Shown here in pieces: positions 45,401-57,809 of a stretch of 64,000 nt of DNA. The notes under the pieces are model-generated. The model did not search any database and was not told where the DNA came from. It worked only from the letters and a program-made list of their open reading frames with translations. This DNA comes from Lindgomyces ingoldianus (taxonomy: Eukaryota; Ascomycota; Dothideomycetes; Pleosporales; Lindgomycetaceae). The stretch's first letter is position 1; the number at the start of each line of letters is the position of its first letter. The stretch covers positions 743,516-807,515 of the forward strand of contig NW_022985196.1 of NCBI RefSeq assembly GCF_010093535.1, written 5' to 3'. The position numbers were made by a program, and so were the translations under genes.

Positions 45401-48400
45401 CTTTTATACTTTATTATTTGCTAAGTAATCTATGCTTTTTACACTAGCTTTAAAAGCCTTAATTTACTTATATAAAGCCCTTAAAAGTCTTAGCTAATTT
45501 AGATGCTTATTATAAAAGGCCTTTAGCTTATAAAGAGAACTTATAAAATTTAAAGCCTTATACTAGACTAGATTAGAGTTATGTTTTACTTATTTTACCT
45601 AGTACTTAAGCATTTTTTAGTAGAGCTTGCTAGCAAGTATTTTCTTTACTTCTTACTCCTCTACTTTATTAATAGTAATTTTAGGGGGTTTTAAAGGTTC
45701 TTGTTTTAGAAGTAGATCTTAAGAGTTTTTATAAAGTATATTTAGTGTAAAGACATTATGTATCTTTAACTTTAAAAGTAGCTTTAAGTAGTATAAGTTT
45801 CTAACTTATTTAAATACTTTAAAAAGGCCTTTTTATTATTTAAATAGTTTTTAGATAAGTTTTTAAATAGCTAGGTTTTTAGTGTTTAAGTAAACTATGT
45901 TACTAACTTTTTAGTTAACTAGCTAGTAGTAGCAGTTAACTATAGTTTACATCTAATTCTAGGCCTTTTTTATATAGGTCTTAGCTAACTTTTAGGCTGC
46001 ATGCATGTAGATTACTAATGCTAGAGCATCCTTATAATTTAGCTTATCTATAGCTGTAATAGGTTCTGTAGAATGTTTCTAGTCCTAGATTTAACATAGT
46101 TTAAAGCTATATAAAACTTAATATAGAAACATTTTAATTATTACATAAAGTAAGGTTATCTAAGCCTAATTAATTAGAGGCAGTAAAGAACTCTAGTTAT
46201 TTTAGTAAAAAAATATAAAAGGCTTTAGTCTTTAATTAATATACTTATTTATAATCTTTATTTAGCTATCTGTTTTCTTATAATAGGTAGTAGAAAGCTT
46301 AACTTTTACACTTAAAATTTAACAGAATTTAAACTAGAAACTAGATATAAACTAAGGTCTCTAATTAAAAAAAATAGTTTTAGGTATATATAGCTAAAAT
46401 AGTACACCTATTAAATAAATAAAGTAGCTATTTTTTAGGCGTTAATTGTTTTATAGCAGGGAATAGAAATAGCTTATTTAAATATGTAATTAATTATAAC
46501 TATAATCTAGTTATAACTAGACTTGTCTTTAAAGAAATTCTTAAAGTTAATATATAAGTGCTACATTAGTTAATTAGAGATTAAAAAAGGGTAGATAAAC
46601 CTTAGAGTTTAGGTCTATTTTAGATAAGCTTTATAACAAAGAAGATAATTCTATATATATTATTTGCAAGTAGCCTTTATACCCTTTTAGTAGTACTTTT
46701 AGAATAGTAACTAATAGGTCTTAGTAGCACTAGAGTGTGCTAAAGATACTTAATTATAGACTTTTTAGATAAGTTAAGTATATAGCAGTAAGTCTACTAA
46801 AACACATAAATAGTTAGTATAAAAAAGTAGTCTGTTTTCTATCTAATAATAGTAAAGTAAAAGTTTTTACTTTTACATAAAAAAAGCTTAATTTTTTTAA
46901 AGTAATATATTAATTAATTCTAAAAAATTTAAAAACATAACCTAGTCTAGTTCTTCTATAATATTTAGTAAAGTTACTTAAGTTGTTATTTAAGTAATAT
47001 AGTACTAGGCTAATTCTTTATTAATTTAGGGGTAAAGTTAGTGTAGTCTAAGTAGGACTTTTAACTAGTTATTAGTTTAAGCTGCTTTTAAATTTTCTAT
47101 GTCTTATTTACAATAGCTAAGGATGTCTGCCCTAGTGTTGTTCTTGCTAGAGGTGTACCTAATTTAAAAGTAATACTAAGCTAACTTTTTAGCTTAATAG
47201 ACCTAGCAAGCATTTAGCACTTTTATTATTATAAAGTACTCTAATAACTAATAATTAGTATATACTAGGGTGCTTATTATTACTAATGTAAGCTTAGCCC
47301 TTTATTATTTAAACATAGTAATAATTATAAATAGCTTCTTATTATGTATTTCCTAGTTTAGCTTTAAACTAGATAGAACCTTGCTATAAAATAAAATAGA
47401 GCACTAATTTTTATTAGCATGTTTCTAAAATAGAACTCCTACTACTACTTTATTAAAAGTGTTAGTTTTAATTTTAGTTTATAACATAAAGTTAAAATAG
47501 TAAAGTGTAGGTATTTTTAGTAGTTTAAACTTTAGCTTTTTAAAAGCCTTATTACACTCTAAAGTCTATATAAAAGAGGTAGTAGAACTTTAAAGCGTAA
47601 TAATTAGTTTTACTATATAAAATTTTTTTAAAATAAATTGTTAATAAAATCTAGTAAAGCCTAAAAAAGATTTTACACCTGTTATAGTAGTAGGCGCCTG
47701 CTAGTTATATAGCACCTCTACTTTCTATAAGTTAACCTCTAGTTCTTTATTTAAAAGTATATAGCTAAGATACTTTATTTAAGTAATATAAAATTTACTT
47801 TTTTTAATCTCTACTTATAATCTTGCTTACTATAGCCTCTCTAAAACCTTTTTAATATAAAAAATATAAGTTGCCTTATTTTTAAAGTAGATAAGAATGT
47901 TATTTAGATAAGTAATATAAAAGTTGTTTAGATAGTTAATTAATATATTATTTATATAGCACTAGTAGGTTGCTAGGCTATTACATAATCTAAAAAGCAA
48001 AACTTTACACTTATATGTTCTATATTATATCTAAAAAGTAGTACACTTTTTAGAGCTTAGGTTTATCCTAATCTTATTAAAAGCTGCGCAAATATTAAAC
48101 TTTGTAAAAATAGCTACTTTTATAAGTCTTAATAAAAGTTTATCTATGCATAGTATTAGATACACATTTTTGCAGGTAATAGCATTAAGTTTGCAGTAAT
48201 TAATATAGATATATAAGTTACTATTTAGTTTCTGTACATAAAAAATAAGAGATGTAAAAGGTCTTTAACTTTACTTAATAAAGCTATATTTTAAATTATT
48301 TATAACATACTTTTTTATTACCTCTAGTTTCTTAACATTCTGTTTGTACAAAGGGCTGTAACTATTAGAAAGAGGTTTTATAAAGATAATCTTATAGTTG

Positions 48401-50899
48401 TATAAGCAATGTGCTAGTAATTAGTAAGCTGTAGTGTAGCTAAATATGTCTTAGTACTAACAGTATTTAGATAGTAATTAAAGGTTTACTAATACTTTAG
48501 TTTTACATCTATTATCTAATAGTAAAGCTTAATTATCTTTAATTAACTACTTAATTTTATAAATAAAAGTTAAAAAGAACTTATTTTTTTATATTAAAAT
48601 AAAAAGCATTTACTAAAATAAAAGTAATAGTAGAAGAACAGATGTTCTTTAGACCTATTCTAGACTTTTTAATAAATAGGCAGATTAATAATTTAAGTGT
48701 CTTTAGACTATAAGCAATAAAAGAGCAGTATAATTTTAGTAGCCTTAGTAAACTCTTAATGCAGTTAATTATTAGGCTGTATAACTGCTAAATGTAGTCT
48801 TTTTTTTATAGTGTGTTGTGTTATCTAATATCTAACTCTACTTCTTTATTATGTGTAGGCTAGTTTAATTACATAAGTAAAAGTAGTAAAAGTTTATAAG
48901 TAGCTAGATACTTACTAGGCTATATAATCTAATTTTTTTTTATATTTAGATAAAGTTTAAAACAACATAGCTATTTAATACTAATAATATAATTCTGTAA
49001 GGTAAAGTTTATAATTATAAAAAAGCAGTTCTAGATGCTTCTACTATTAATTTGCATACGCAGGCAGATATACTAGTAAACAAAAACTTAGATTTAGTCT
49101 TAAAAGCCTTTAACTATAACTTTAAAAAGTAAATGTTAGATAAAGACATAAAGACATTAAAATAAAAACTTAGTAGTTATTAAATTAATAAATAAAAAAC
49201 TATGTGCGCTAGTATTAACTAAAGCATTTAATTAAACTTTAATGCCTTTTAAGCATAAAATAGTAAAGACTTAAAAATGTTTTTCTTTAAATAAGTGTAA
49301 TAAGTTAATATTTGCTAAGTTATACTTATTTAAGCCTAAAATAAAAAGTTTCTCTAGGTGTTTTTATTTTTTATTTAAAAAAAGTCTAGCTTATAATTAT
49401 TTGCATTTATAAACTTTTTCTTAAATTTTTATTACTCTACCTTAATTTCTTGTACTTTAGGAATAGAATAATTACTAGTAAAATGTTCTAGTTTACTATA
49501 ATTATAACAGTTGCTAGGAGTTATCTATCTTTTAGAGGCAGGTGTCTAGCTAGGTTGTTAGTAGGTAGCTGGGGTAGATTAGGGTACTAACATAGGTGCA
49601 GGTTAGAGTGCACTTAAATAGTATACTGCCTTAGATGTATTACTAGAAACTTTCTAAAATTAATCTATAATAGGTCTAATATTAAATTATTAGGTGTAGT
49701 TAATAGTTTACTTTAAAATAGTAAAAGTGTTTTTTCTTTTTATGTTATAAGCTATTAGGTAGGCTACTATTATTTTAAAGAAGCTCTTTTAAGTGTGTTT
49801 AAAACCTAAGTTTAGTACTTTTAAGCTAGGCAGTATCTTTTTTTATAGGTAGAAGAACTATTTTAACTTTAATATAAACCTTTTAACAGCAGCACTAATA
49901 AAGTAAGCTTTAAAAGTAAAAAATGCTTCTTTTTTACTTATTTTTAGAGTCTAAAACGCCTATTACACCTCTATCTTTTTATTACTAGTAATAAAGTATA
50001 TTTATAAAAGCTTAATTATTTTTTTTTATGTTTTTAAACTAAAAGTTGTCTAATTTAGCTAGGTATCTAGGCTCTAAGTATTCCTTTGTAATACTAGCAG
50101 TGTGTCTTTATACTAACACTATGTGTGCGCGCTTACTCTAATAGTAATCTAAATTAATATTAAGTCTATCTATAATAAAAGCTTACTATTTATAAAGTTC
50201 TTAATCTTAAGTGTGTGTTTAGTAAGGTAGCTTTAAAAAAGCTTAGAGGTGCCTAAAAAGTCTCTTACTATTAGTGTAGTAAAAATAATTTAAGGCATTA
50301 TTAAAAGTAATTTAGTAGTTAGTAGAGAATAATTAAAACTAATAGTTTTTAATCTAGTTAGCTATTTAATTTGTGCTTTTAATTAAGCAACTTAGTTTTT
50401 AAAGGCTATACTACTAAAGTTTAACTTTAAATCTAGTAGGTTTTTAGCTTTAAGTTCTATAAAAAAAAGTTTAGCTATTAAAGTTAGTAGTTATTTAGCT
50501 TTAGTAGTAGGCATTTTACCTTAGCTATAGCTAGAGCGTGTTGTAAGCTTTATACTAAGGTCTAAAAGTAGTTAAAAGTTAGGCATTAGTAGTTGTCTCT
50601 AATTCTAATAAGTTATTAGTAGTCTCTAAGTTTCTACTTTAGCGCACTTTTTGCAACTTTTTTAAAAGTAATCTTAATTATAGAGGATAGAAAGTTCTAA
50701 ACCTAAAAGCTTTAGTTAATAAAAAGTCTTTAAGATCTTATCTATAATAACTAAATAATTTAATATAATAGTGTGTAAAAATAGCAACTTAAACTAAATT
50801 AGACACTTTTTAAAGTTAAATGTAGTTAAATAAATAATAAATGTAATATTATTAATAAAGCTATTACTAGTAAAAGTAAGTTTTTTAATATAATGTAAC
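45400..50899 (-). mobile_element. Gypsy chromovirus F, truncated and RIP-inactivated
   Basis: Coded on the minus strand. Traces in order are a gag zinc knuckle at about 49,515-49,475 (CYNYSKLEHF, a mutated CCHC), reverse transcriptase from about 48,300 to 47,830 with the pattern LNAIT.KN, FTKFNICAAFNKIRI and YLNNILIY at 47,910-47,887 (YLDD expected), an integrase tail (VGDIVYLNTKNL), and a chromodomain near 45,700-45,570 (EVKKILASKLYQKMLKYQVK, then stop where Trp is expected). The sequence next to the gag side abuts the LTR at 50,900. I found no LTR at the left end, so the element is truncated there. Confidence 0.8.
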
Positions 50900-51515
50900 T
50901 GTTACAATCCTTGCTTCGTAGAAGCACTCGGGTCTTATAATGTTCCTAGGGGAGAAGTAGGGCGGATGGTAGGGGCTAACCGGTAGGGTGTACAGTCCTA
51001 CGTACAGGCTAATAGGCTATTAGAGAGAGATAGGGTGACTAGATTATAGTTTGCCCTTTATGCAGCAGTAAAAAGGCTAGGTTAAACAGTCCTGTTAGAC
51101 AAGGTTAGAGGTATATATAGTGTAAGATATATAAATAGTATTATAGCTCTTTAGAAAGCTAAATGCTACTTAGTCTATGTAAAAAATAAACTAAACATTA
51201 AACACGCCTCTTAAAGGTTATTTAATAAGAGAACTATATACATGTGTAAGGGGGTGCTAAGGTAAGTTTAGACAAGTTCTCTAAGTTTAGCTATGCTAGC
51301 TATACTGCTAACTTACTTAAACTTACTAAACTTACTAAGGCTTTCTTAGGACTTGTGTCCTGTCTTTCTATTAGACAACATATTTCTCTATTACTGCAGG
51401 TAACTATGCTGCTTCTGTGCCCTCTAATTAGTCTATAAGCAAGCCCTGTTCTAACCTAGCTAGTTTATAGAGCACTGCTAGTAGAGTTACGCTAGTCTAA
51501 CTATAGACTGTAACA
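50900..51515 (-). repeat. LTR of element G (3' LTR), also abutting F
   Basis: 616 bp with TGTTAC...GTAACA ends. On the minus strand a purine-rich tract (AAAGAGAAGGGGCAGCG) lies directly inside at 51,516-51,535, so this is the 3' LTR of the element to its right (G). It may also have served as the 5' LTR of F to its left. The outer edge is less mutated (GAAGCACTCGGGTC) than the middle. Confidence 0.8.
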
Positions 51516-52787
51516 CGCTGCCCCTTCTCTTTAGCAGCATCCTTACTGCTCTGCTTACACAACTGTGTTAGTAAGAGTTTATTTATAAAGTAGGTGCCTA
51601 CTTACTAGAAGGCATCTCTAACATCTATCTTTCTTAAGCTAAATAGCTTGTTAGTCCTATTTATCTTATTATCTTTATACTACTTTTTATTTTAACTTTT
51701 TTTACTAGATAAAGATAAGGCTCTATAGTGCTTACTAATTTTTAGAGTTATCTTATGTGTTAATATTATCCTTAGACAAGTGTGTTAAGTGTGTAAAAAA
51801 AAATAATAAGTGTAACACTTTTATGTCTAATGCTGCGTAGAAGCGTTTAAAGAGAGAGAGAGAGGAGCTCCTTTAGTCTACTAAAGCCTCTTAGGCTAGG
51901 GACTGTTTGTTAATAGACAAATAACTAGTTTAAAATTAAAAGTAACTCTGCTTATAAGAAAAAATGTTACATTAGAGCTAAAAGACTTTAGAGGTAAAGG
52001 ATAAGAAGTGTTTTAAGTAGGATTATATCTAAAAGTTACTAGATCTGCTAGAGGTTTAGCGTGTAAAATACTTAGAAAGAGATCTCTTCTTCTTAGATAA
52101 AATAAAAGCTCTTAAGGCTAAAGTAAAAGGTTGTTCTCTTTTACAGCTTTTATTAGCTAAGACTTGTCTCTAAAGGCTGCTACTATTTAGTAATAACATA
52201 GCTATTCCTTTTAATATAGGTGCTTTATTGCCTAGCTAGTTTCTTTTAGACAAGCTTAAAGGTACTTTTATACTAATAGCTACGCATTCTGCAAATTCTT
52301 AGCTAGTTTTTATGTGTTTTTACTAGTAAGCTACCTTTTTTATTTTACTAGAAATTCTTTTTAGTTTTTTTAATTACTAATAATGTGTTTAACTTTATAC
52401 TTTATTTCTTTATCCTTTTATTTTTACATAGATAAGGGGATTTCTTTAGGTGCTTTTTCTAATCTAGAGACATAGAACTATAGGTGTATCTTTATGTGTA
52501 GGGGAAGCTTAAGTTTATAATTATCTTGTTAAGTTTAAAAGACTTTATATAGTCCTATTCTTTTTTCTACTAGCTTCCTTAAAGGTTAGAGTATTCTAAG
52601 GTTCTTAGTATTAAGATATACGTAGTCTTCTAGATAAATTACTAGTTCTAGTTGTTATAATTTATTTACATACTTCTCTATTATTTTCTAACTAAATTTA
52701 GCTTCTATTACTAACTTTTTATATATGCTTTATAAGTTAGTTTCTTTATAGCGTAAAGTAGGGGTTATATCTAAAGTTAGCTTTATA
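51516..52787 (-). mobile_element. Gypsy chromovirus G, 3' part of pol
   Basis: Minus-strand traces show an integrase C-terminal pattern (EKRIGLYKVF...KIH..FYVSRLEKAPKEI) and a chromodomain around 52,410-52,300 (IKYKVKHII followed by ...EFLVK). The element is interrupted at 52,788 by transposon C1 and the rest of its interior is not visible; its other LTR is at 56,148-56,538. Confidence 0.75.
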
Positions 52788-54583
52788 ACGTACTTCATAG
52801 GCGAGTTGCTCACACACCTGAGTCGCTTACTTTTGCCAAGACCCCACCCTAACAAACTCTATTATGGCCCATAACAACCCGCTCTAGCACTATATAGTAC
52901 AGTACAGCCTAGAATATTATTTAGATACTACTTCTACTTCTTGCTTACACATTTGCGCGTTATGCCTAGTCTAATTGCACTGTCTGCAGCGCCTTTAGAA
53001 TAGCTTACCTACTTTAGCTTACACCTGCTTCTTTGCCTTCTTCCTATTACTGCGCGCTCTAAACTCCTTTAGAGCTGTTAAGTGTAGGCTTTTCTAAATT
53101 ATTAAGGTCTTTTTTACTTTAATTTACTTTTTTTTATGTAATTTATATTACATAGTAGCCTTATTAGCTGCTTAAAGCTTAGTAATTTCCTATTACACTA
53201 ACACTAGCTTATGCGTAATTATTACTGCCCTTTTTAAAACTTTTTTAAACACCTTAACTATAAAAGTTAGTAAACTATTTATATACTTCTAAATTTTTAT
53301 CTTTATAAGCATTAATTATAACCTAAGTTTTAAAGTATTACTTAAAGTTTATAACTACTAGGGCTTATTATATATAAGTAGTAGTAGTAATAGAGTGCGT
53401 AACTTTACATTAAGGCCTATTATAACCTATTATAGGTTAAAAGGAACTAATCTAGCGCCTTAAAACCCTTTTTAGATATTACTAAAAGTAATTATAGCAT
53501 AATAAGCTACTTTAAAGCATAGTAGGAACTTTATTTTTATAATATAAGTAATTTAGTTACACATAAGGTTTTTAGCTTAGCGCCTATACACCTTTTTTAA
53601 AAGAGTAAAATAACTTACATTAAGTAGCTATAAAAAGTGCAATAACTAAAAAAGCATATAAATAGTAATAATTTTGTTATCCTTATAGTATTACTAGAAA
53701 TAAAGTAAGTTATAGCTTTTATAGCTATTAATAACTAGCAAACAGTAGCTGCTAACAGTACACTTTTTTATATGCACATTAAAGTGCTTTAACTAGTCTA
53801 AACTAAGCTAATTAGTAGTCTAGCTGTGCTTAGAGATTGCAATAACTTAATCTTAAAGTAGATTTTTTTTATACTAGTTTAAAAGGTAGCTACTACTTTA
53901 AAAGATAATAAAAAGTAGAATAGCCTACCTTTTAGTATTAATGCCCTAGATAGCTGTTATCTACTTCTAGTTACCTAGCTAAACTGCTTTTAGCTATTCT
54001 TATCTCTTTAAACTTATAATAACTACTCTAGTAGATATCTAGCCTATTATAAACCTTATCTTATTAAAGTTATACATGTTATTATTTTAGATACTATACT
54101 TAGCTTTAATATTCTTTATAAGGTTAAACTAGCTTTAAATTACTATAAGATCCTTATAAAAGGCTTTTTTATAGTTATACTTACGCTTAAACTTTACTTT
54201 AAGCTTTAAGTAACACTTAATAAACATATTAAGCTAGTTTATACTAATATAGCCTATATTATACTTAGCGTGTAAAAAATTAGCTATATTAGCTATAGCT
54301 ACTAGCTAGGGGGGAAATCCTTGCGCATTTAGCTTAAGTATGTGCTAAATAATTACTTGCTTTTTATTATTATCTAGCTTTTATAAGTTAGCTATATAAT
54401 TAGCTTAGAAAAGTTATCTAGCGCGTTAGTTACTTATTATCTTTTAAAAGACTCTATAGATAGCTGCAGCGCGTTACTTAGAAAGTGTTGCGTCTTATTT
54501 AAGAGCTTAAAGCATAAGCTACATCTAACGTTCTTTTAACACGTCTAAGTAGTGTTATTAGAAATACATTAGTGTAGGAAGGG
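52788..54583 (-). mobile_element. Fot1/pogo-like transposon C1, right end lost
   Basis: It starts ACGTACTTCATAGGCGAG after TA (52,786-52,787) and is collinear with C2 (59,603-61,463) for about 1.8 kb, including the shared GCTAGGGGGGAAATCCT block at about 54,305. It stops at 54,583, where element D1 begins, before its right inverted repeat. The transposase is on the minus strand and full of stops. Confidence 0.82.
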
Positions 54584-55958
54584 CAGAGTTGCCACTTTTT
54601 AGTAATAGTAATTACTATTACTATAACTACCTAGTAATAGTAATTACTATTACTAGAAGCGCTTAGTAATTGCTATAGTAATTACTATTACTAGAGGTAC
54701 GTAGTAATTACTATAGTAATTACTAAGTAATTACTATTTCTATAAATAGATATTTTATAGAAAAAGATTTTAAGTAGTAAAAGTAATAATTATTATAATA
54801 GTATATAATAATTCTTATGTCTCTAGTAATATATAAAGCTTTTTTATTAAAAAAAAACCTATATAAGCTAAAAAAAAATTAACAAGTAATTACTATAATT
54901 TAAACAACTATAATATATATAATAATAATATATAATAACGCTATATAATACTACTTAACATATATATTTACTTTACTAAAGTTATTCTACTTATTAATAT
55001 TACTAACTTTATTTATATTATATTATAGTTTTAGTTTTAGTGAAAAAATTAATGTTAAAAAGATATATATTTTATACTATATTTAGTAAGTAGATATTTT
55101 TATAATTGCTATTTCTATTCTTATAGTAAAAAGCAACTTTTTTATAATTATACTTTACCTAGTAGTTCTAAAGGAAAACAAAAACAAATAATAAATCTAG
55201 AAGATAAAGAAAAGTTAAAAGAGTTAGAAAATAAAAGTACTACTAGCGTCTCTAGTTATAATAGTACTACTCGTAGTTATATATAGTAAAGCTTTAAATA
55301 AAAACTATTTAGTCTATTTTATTTATTTAGTTTATTTTAGTTATATAATTTATTTAGTTATTTCCTTTATTTTAGTTATTTCTTTTACTTTAGTTATTTT
55401 TTATATTTAAGTTATTTAGTTTATTTAAATTATTTAGTTTATTTAAGTTATTTAAGTTACATAGTTTATTTAAGTTACTTAGTTTACTTAAGTTATTTAC
55501 TTTATTTAGATTATTTAAATTATTTAGTTAGATTAGTTTATTTAGTTAAATTATTTTACTTAGTTTACTAAGTTTATCTAAATATAGTAGTCTAAGTAAA
55601 ATAAGAAAAATAAAGTTAAAAGTGCTATAAATTTTAAATAGCTAATTAAGACTTATGTTATACTTTTATACTATTTTTAGTAAATAGTAATTACTAGATT
55701 ACTATAGTAATTACTATAGTAATAGTAATAGTAATTACTATTACTATACACACCTAGTAATAGTAATTACTATTACTATACACACCTAGTAATAGTAATT
55801 ACTATTACTATACACACCTAGTAATAGTAATTACTATTACTATGCCTACCTAGTAATAGTAATTACTATTACTATGCCTACCTAGTAATAGTAATTACTA
55901 TTACTAGAGCTAAAAGGTTGCATAGTAATTACTATTACTATAGTAAACGGCAACCCTG
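54584..55958. mobile_element. Palindrome-rich element D1 with hAT-like termini
   Basis: About 1.37 kb between CAGAGTTGCC at the left and GGCAACCCTG at the right, an imperfect 10-bp inverted terminus resembling hAT ends. Inside each end are perfect 24-bp palindromes (TAGTAATAGTAA joined to its reverse complement): two at the left (54,600 and 54,632) and six at the right (55,723-55,906), with 32-nt spacing. The middle (about 55,270-55,570) is a degenerate TTTAGTTATTTA-type minisatellite. A short Lys/Asn/Ser-rich frame near 55,160 is the only coding-like trace. No matching 8-bp target duplication is seen, so the copy is probably rearranged. hAT membership rests on the termini only. Confidence 0.65.
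55723..55906. repeat. Six 24-bp palindromes at exact 32-nt period
   Basis: Cores start at 55,723, 55,755, 55,787, 55,819, 55,851 and 55,883. Each is TAGTAATAGTAA followed by its exact reverse complement. The 8-nt spacers read TACACACC three times and then TGCCTACC twice. The cores contain few C or G and are identical, so they are untouched by RIP. Confidence 0.9.
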
Positions 55959-56147
55959 ACCTATAGGCCTTGTACGTAGGATATCAGAAAACTACTGAGC
56001 TAGCTACAGGGGCGAGGTGCGACTAAATACATGAGGGAATAGGGGCAACTGCGGGGGACTGGGTCGAGTCATGGTCGGGGCCGATACGGGGACCCTTCGG
56101 ATAGGATCCGAGCGACCCGAGATGGAACGATTCGTAGAATCGTTACA
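55959..56147 (-). repeat. LTR-like repeat A, copy 3 (GC-rich, little mutated)
   Basis: Reverse complement of the A1 pattern, with GGGGGACTGGGTCGAGTCAT and GGTCGGGGCCGATACGGGGA intact and ending CGATTCGTAGAATCGTTACA. It is wedged between D1 and the truncated G LTR, replacing about the first 200 bp of that LTR. Confidence 0.75.
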
Positions 56148-56538
56148 GAATTAGAGGTATATATGTTGCAAGATATACAGACAGTATTACAGCTCTTTAA
56201 AAAGCTAAAATGCTACTTAGTCTATATAAAGAATAAACTAAACATTAAACACACCTTCTAAAGGTTATTTAAGGTAGAACTATATACATGTCTAATAGTG
56301 CTAAGAACAAGTTAAGTAAGTTCACGCAAGCTTGCTAAGCGCAACTCTATAAACTCTCTTAGACTTGTTCTGTCCTCCTAGTTTGCCTTCCTATTAGATA
56401 ACGCATTCTTCTAATATTGCTAGTAGCTGCTCTGCTTCTGTATCTTCCAATTAGTTTGTAAGCGAGCCCTGCCCCAACCTAGCTAGATTGTGGAGTACTT
56501 CGGGTGGAGTTACGTCGGTCCAACCATAGACTGTAACA
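56148..56538 (-). repeat. Truncated second LTR of element G
   Basis: Collinear with 51,100-51,515 (TTAGAGGTATATATG... to ...ACTGTAACA). The missing left part was replaced by repeat A3. The right edge is GC-richer (CTGCCCCAACCTAGC, GTCGGTCC). Flanks do not match those of 50,900 as a clean 5-bp duplication. Confidence 0.78.
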
Positions 56539-57809
56539 GTTAACTACTTATTAAACTTACTAAAGCTACACTAGAAGTTAGTAATTAAAGCTAAAGCTAG
56601 CTAAAAAATAATAGAAAAATATGCAAACTAGGCATAAAAGCCTACCCTAGAAATCTAACCTAGAGACTATATCTACCTTAAGACAAAGAATCTCTGTACC
56701 CTAAGACTTTTACATAAACTTGTAGAAAAACGCATAGGACTATATAAGGTACTACAAACACTACAAAATAATTATAAGTTTAAGCTACTAAAAGACATGC
56801 GTATACACCTATAGTTTTACATCTTAAAGCTTTAAAAAGCACTAATAGAAATACTACTCTCTAAGACTAGCTAGTAGGACATAGAAGTAGAATATAAAGT
56901 AAAATAAATACTTAACACTAGAAATAAAAAAGAATTCTTAGTAAAATAAAAAAGATACTTTACTAGTAAAAACATGTAGAAGCTTATTAAGAACTTAATA
57001 AATGCTTTATAGCTTTTTTAAAATTACTAAGCGTCCCTTCTAACTAGAACTAGCCTAGAGAAAGTTCTCTAGACTATAAAACACTATTATTAGCTAAAGC
57101 CCCCGCAGCAGCACAGGCTAGCTGTAATGTAGAAAGTCTGCAACTCTTAGACACAGGCTAAGGAGAAGGAAGGCCTACTGCCTTTGCCTTAAGTGCTTTA
57201 ATCTTATCTAGAGATAAAAAGTCTTTTTTTAGATATTTTACCTTTTAATTTTTTAATAAGTTAAGCTGCTTTTAACACTAAGCCTTATAAGCCTAAGCTG
57301 CTTATAATACCTATAGGCTCTTAGTTTAACACTTTACTCTCTTTCTTACTTCCTTTTAAAGCCTTTAAGCTTTCTTTTCTGCCTTTTATAAATTACATTT
57401 CTTTTTTTACTTCTATTAAACCTACGCAATTCTTATTTTCTAAAAGAGCCTCTCTCTCTCCTTCTCTAAACAATCCTACGCAGTGTTAAAAATAAAGGTG
57501 TTACACTAACCTTCTTTTTAAATGCACTTAACACACTTGTCTAACAATAAGGTTAACATATAAAAGGAACTGCTTAAGTGGCATAGACTACATAGCTGCA
57601 TCTTTGTACAGTAAAGAGGATTAAGTTAGGCTATAGCGCGCAGTTGTCGCGTAGGGCCTAAAGAACGTAAAGACTAATAAGGCATAGTTAAAGAAGATAG
57701 ACATATAAGAAGCATTTATAGAAAGGCACTTACTAAATAAAAGAAAATTCTAACACTTATAATAGTGTAAGCAAAACAGTAAGAACACTAATAAAAAGAG
57801 AAGCCTACA
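56539..57809 (+). mobile_element. Gypsy chromovirus I, 3' part of pol
   Basis: Coded on the plus strand, opposite to E, F and G. Traces are an integrase C-terminal pattern at about 56,730-56,830 (KRIGLYKVLQTLQNNYKFKL, DMRIHL) and a chromodomain at about 56,885-57,035 (EVEYKVK, then NKKEFLVK followed by stop). A purine-rich tract (AAAAAGAGAAGCC) lies at about 57,792-57,804, just before the LTR at 57,810. The 5' part is missing to the left of 56,539. Confidence 0.78.

Noticed and set aside
55723..55906. Regular repeats with spacers, resembling a CRISPR array
   Set aside because: The spacers are only 8 nt and nearly identical, the repeats are perfect palindromes, and the host is a fungus; this is a transposon-internal tandem array.
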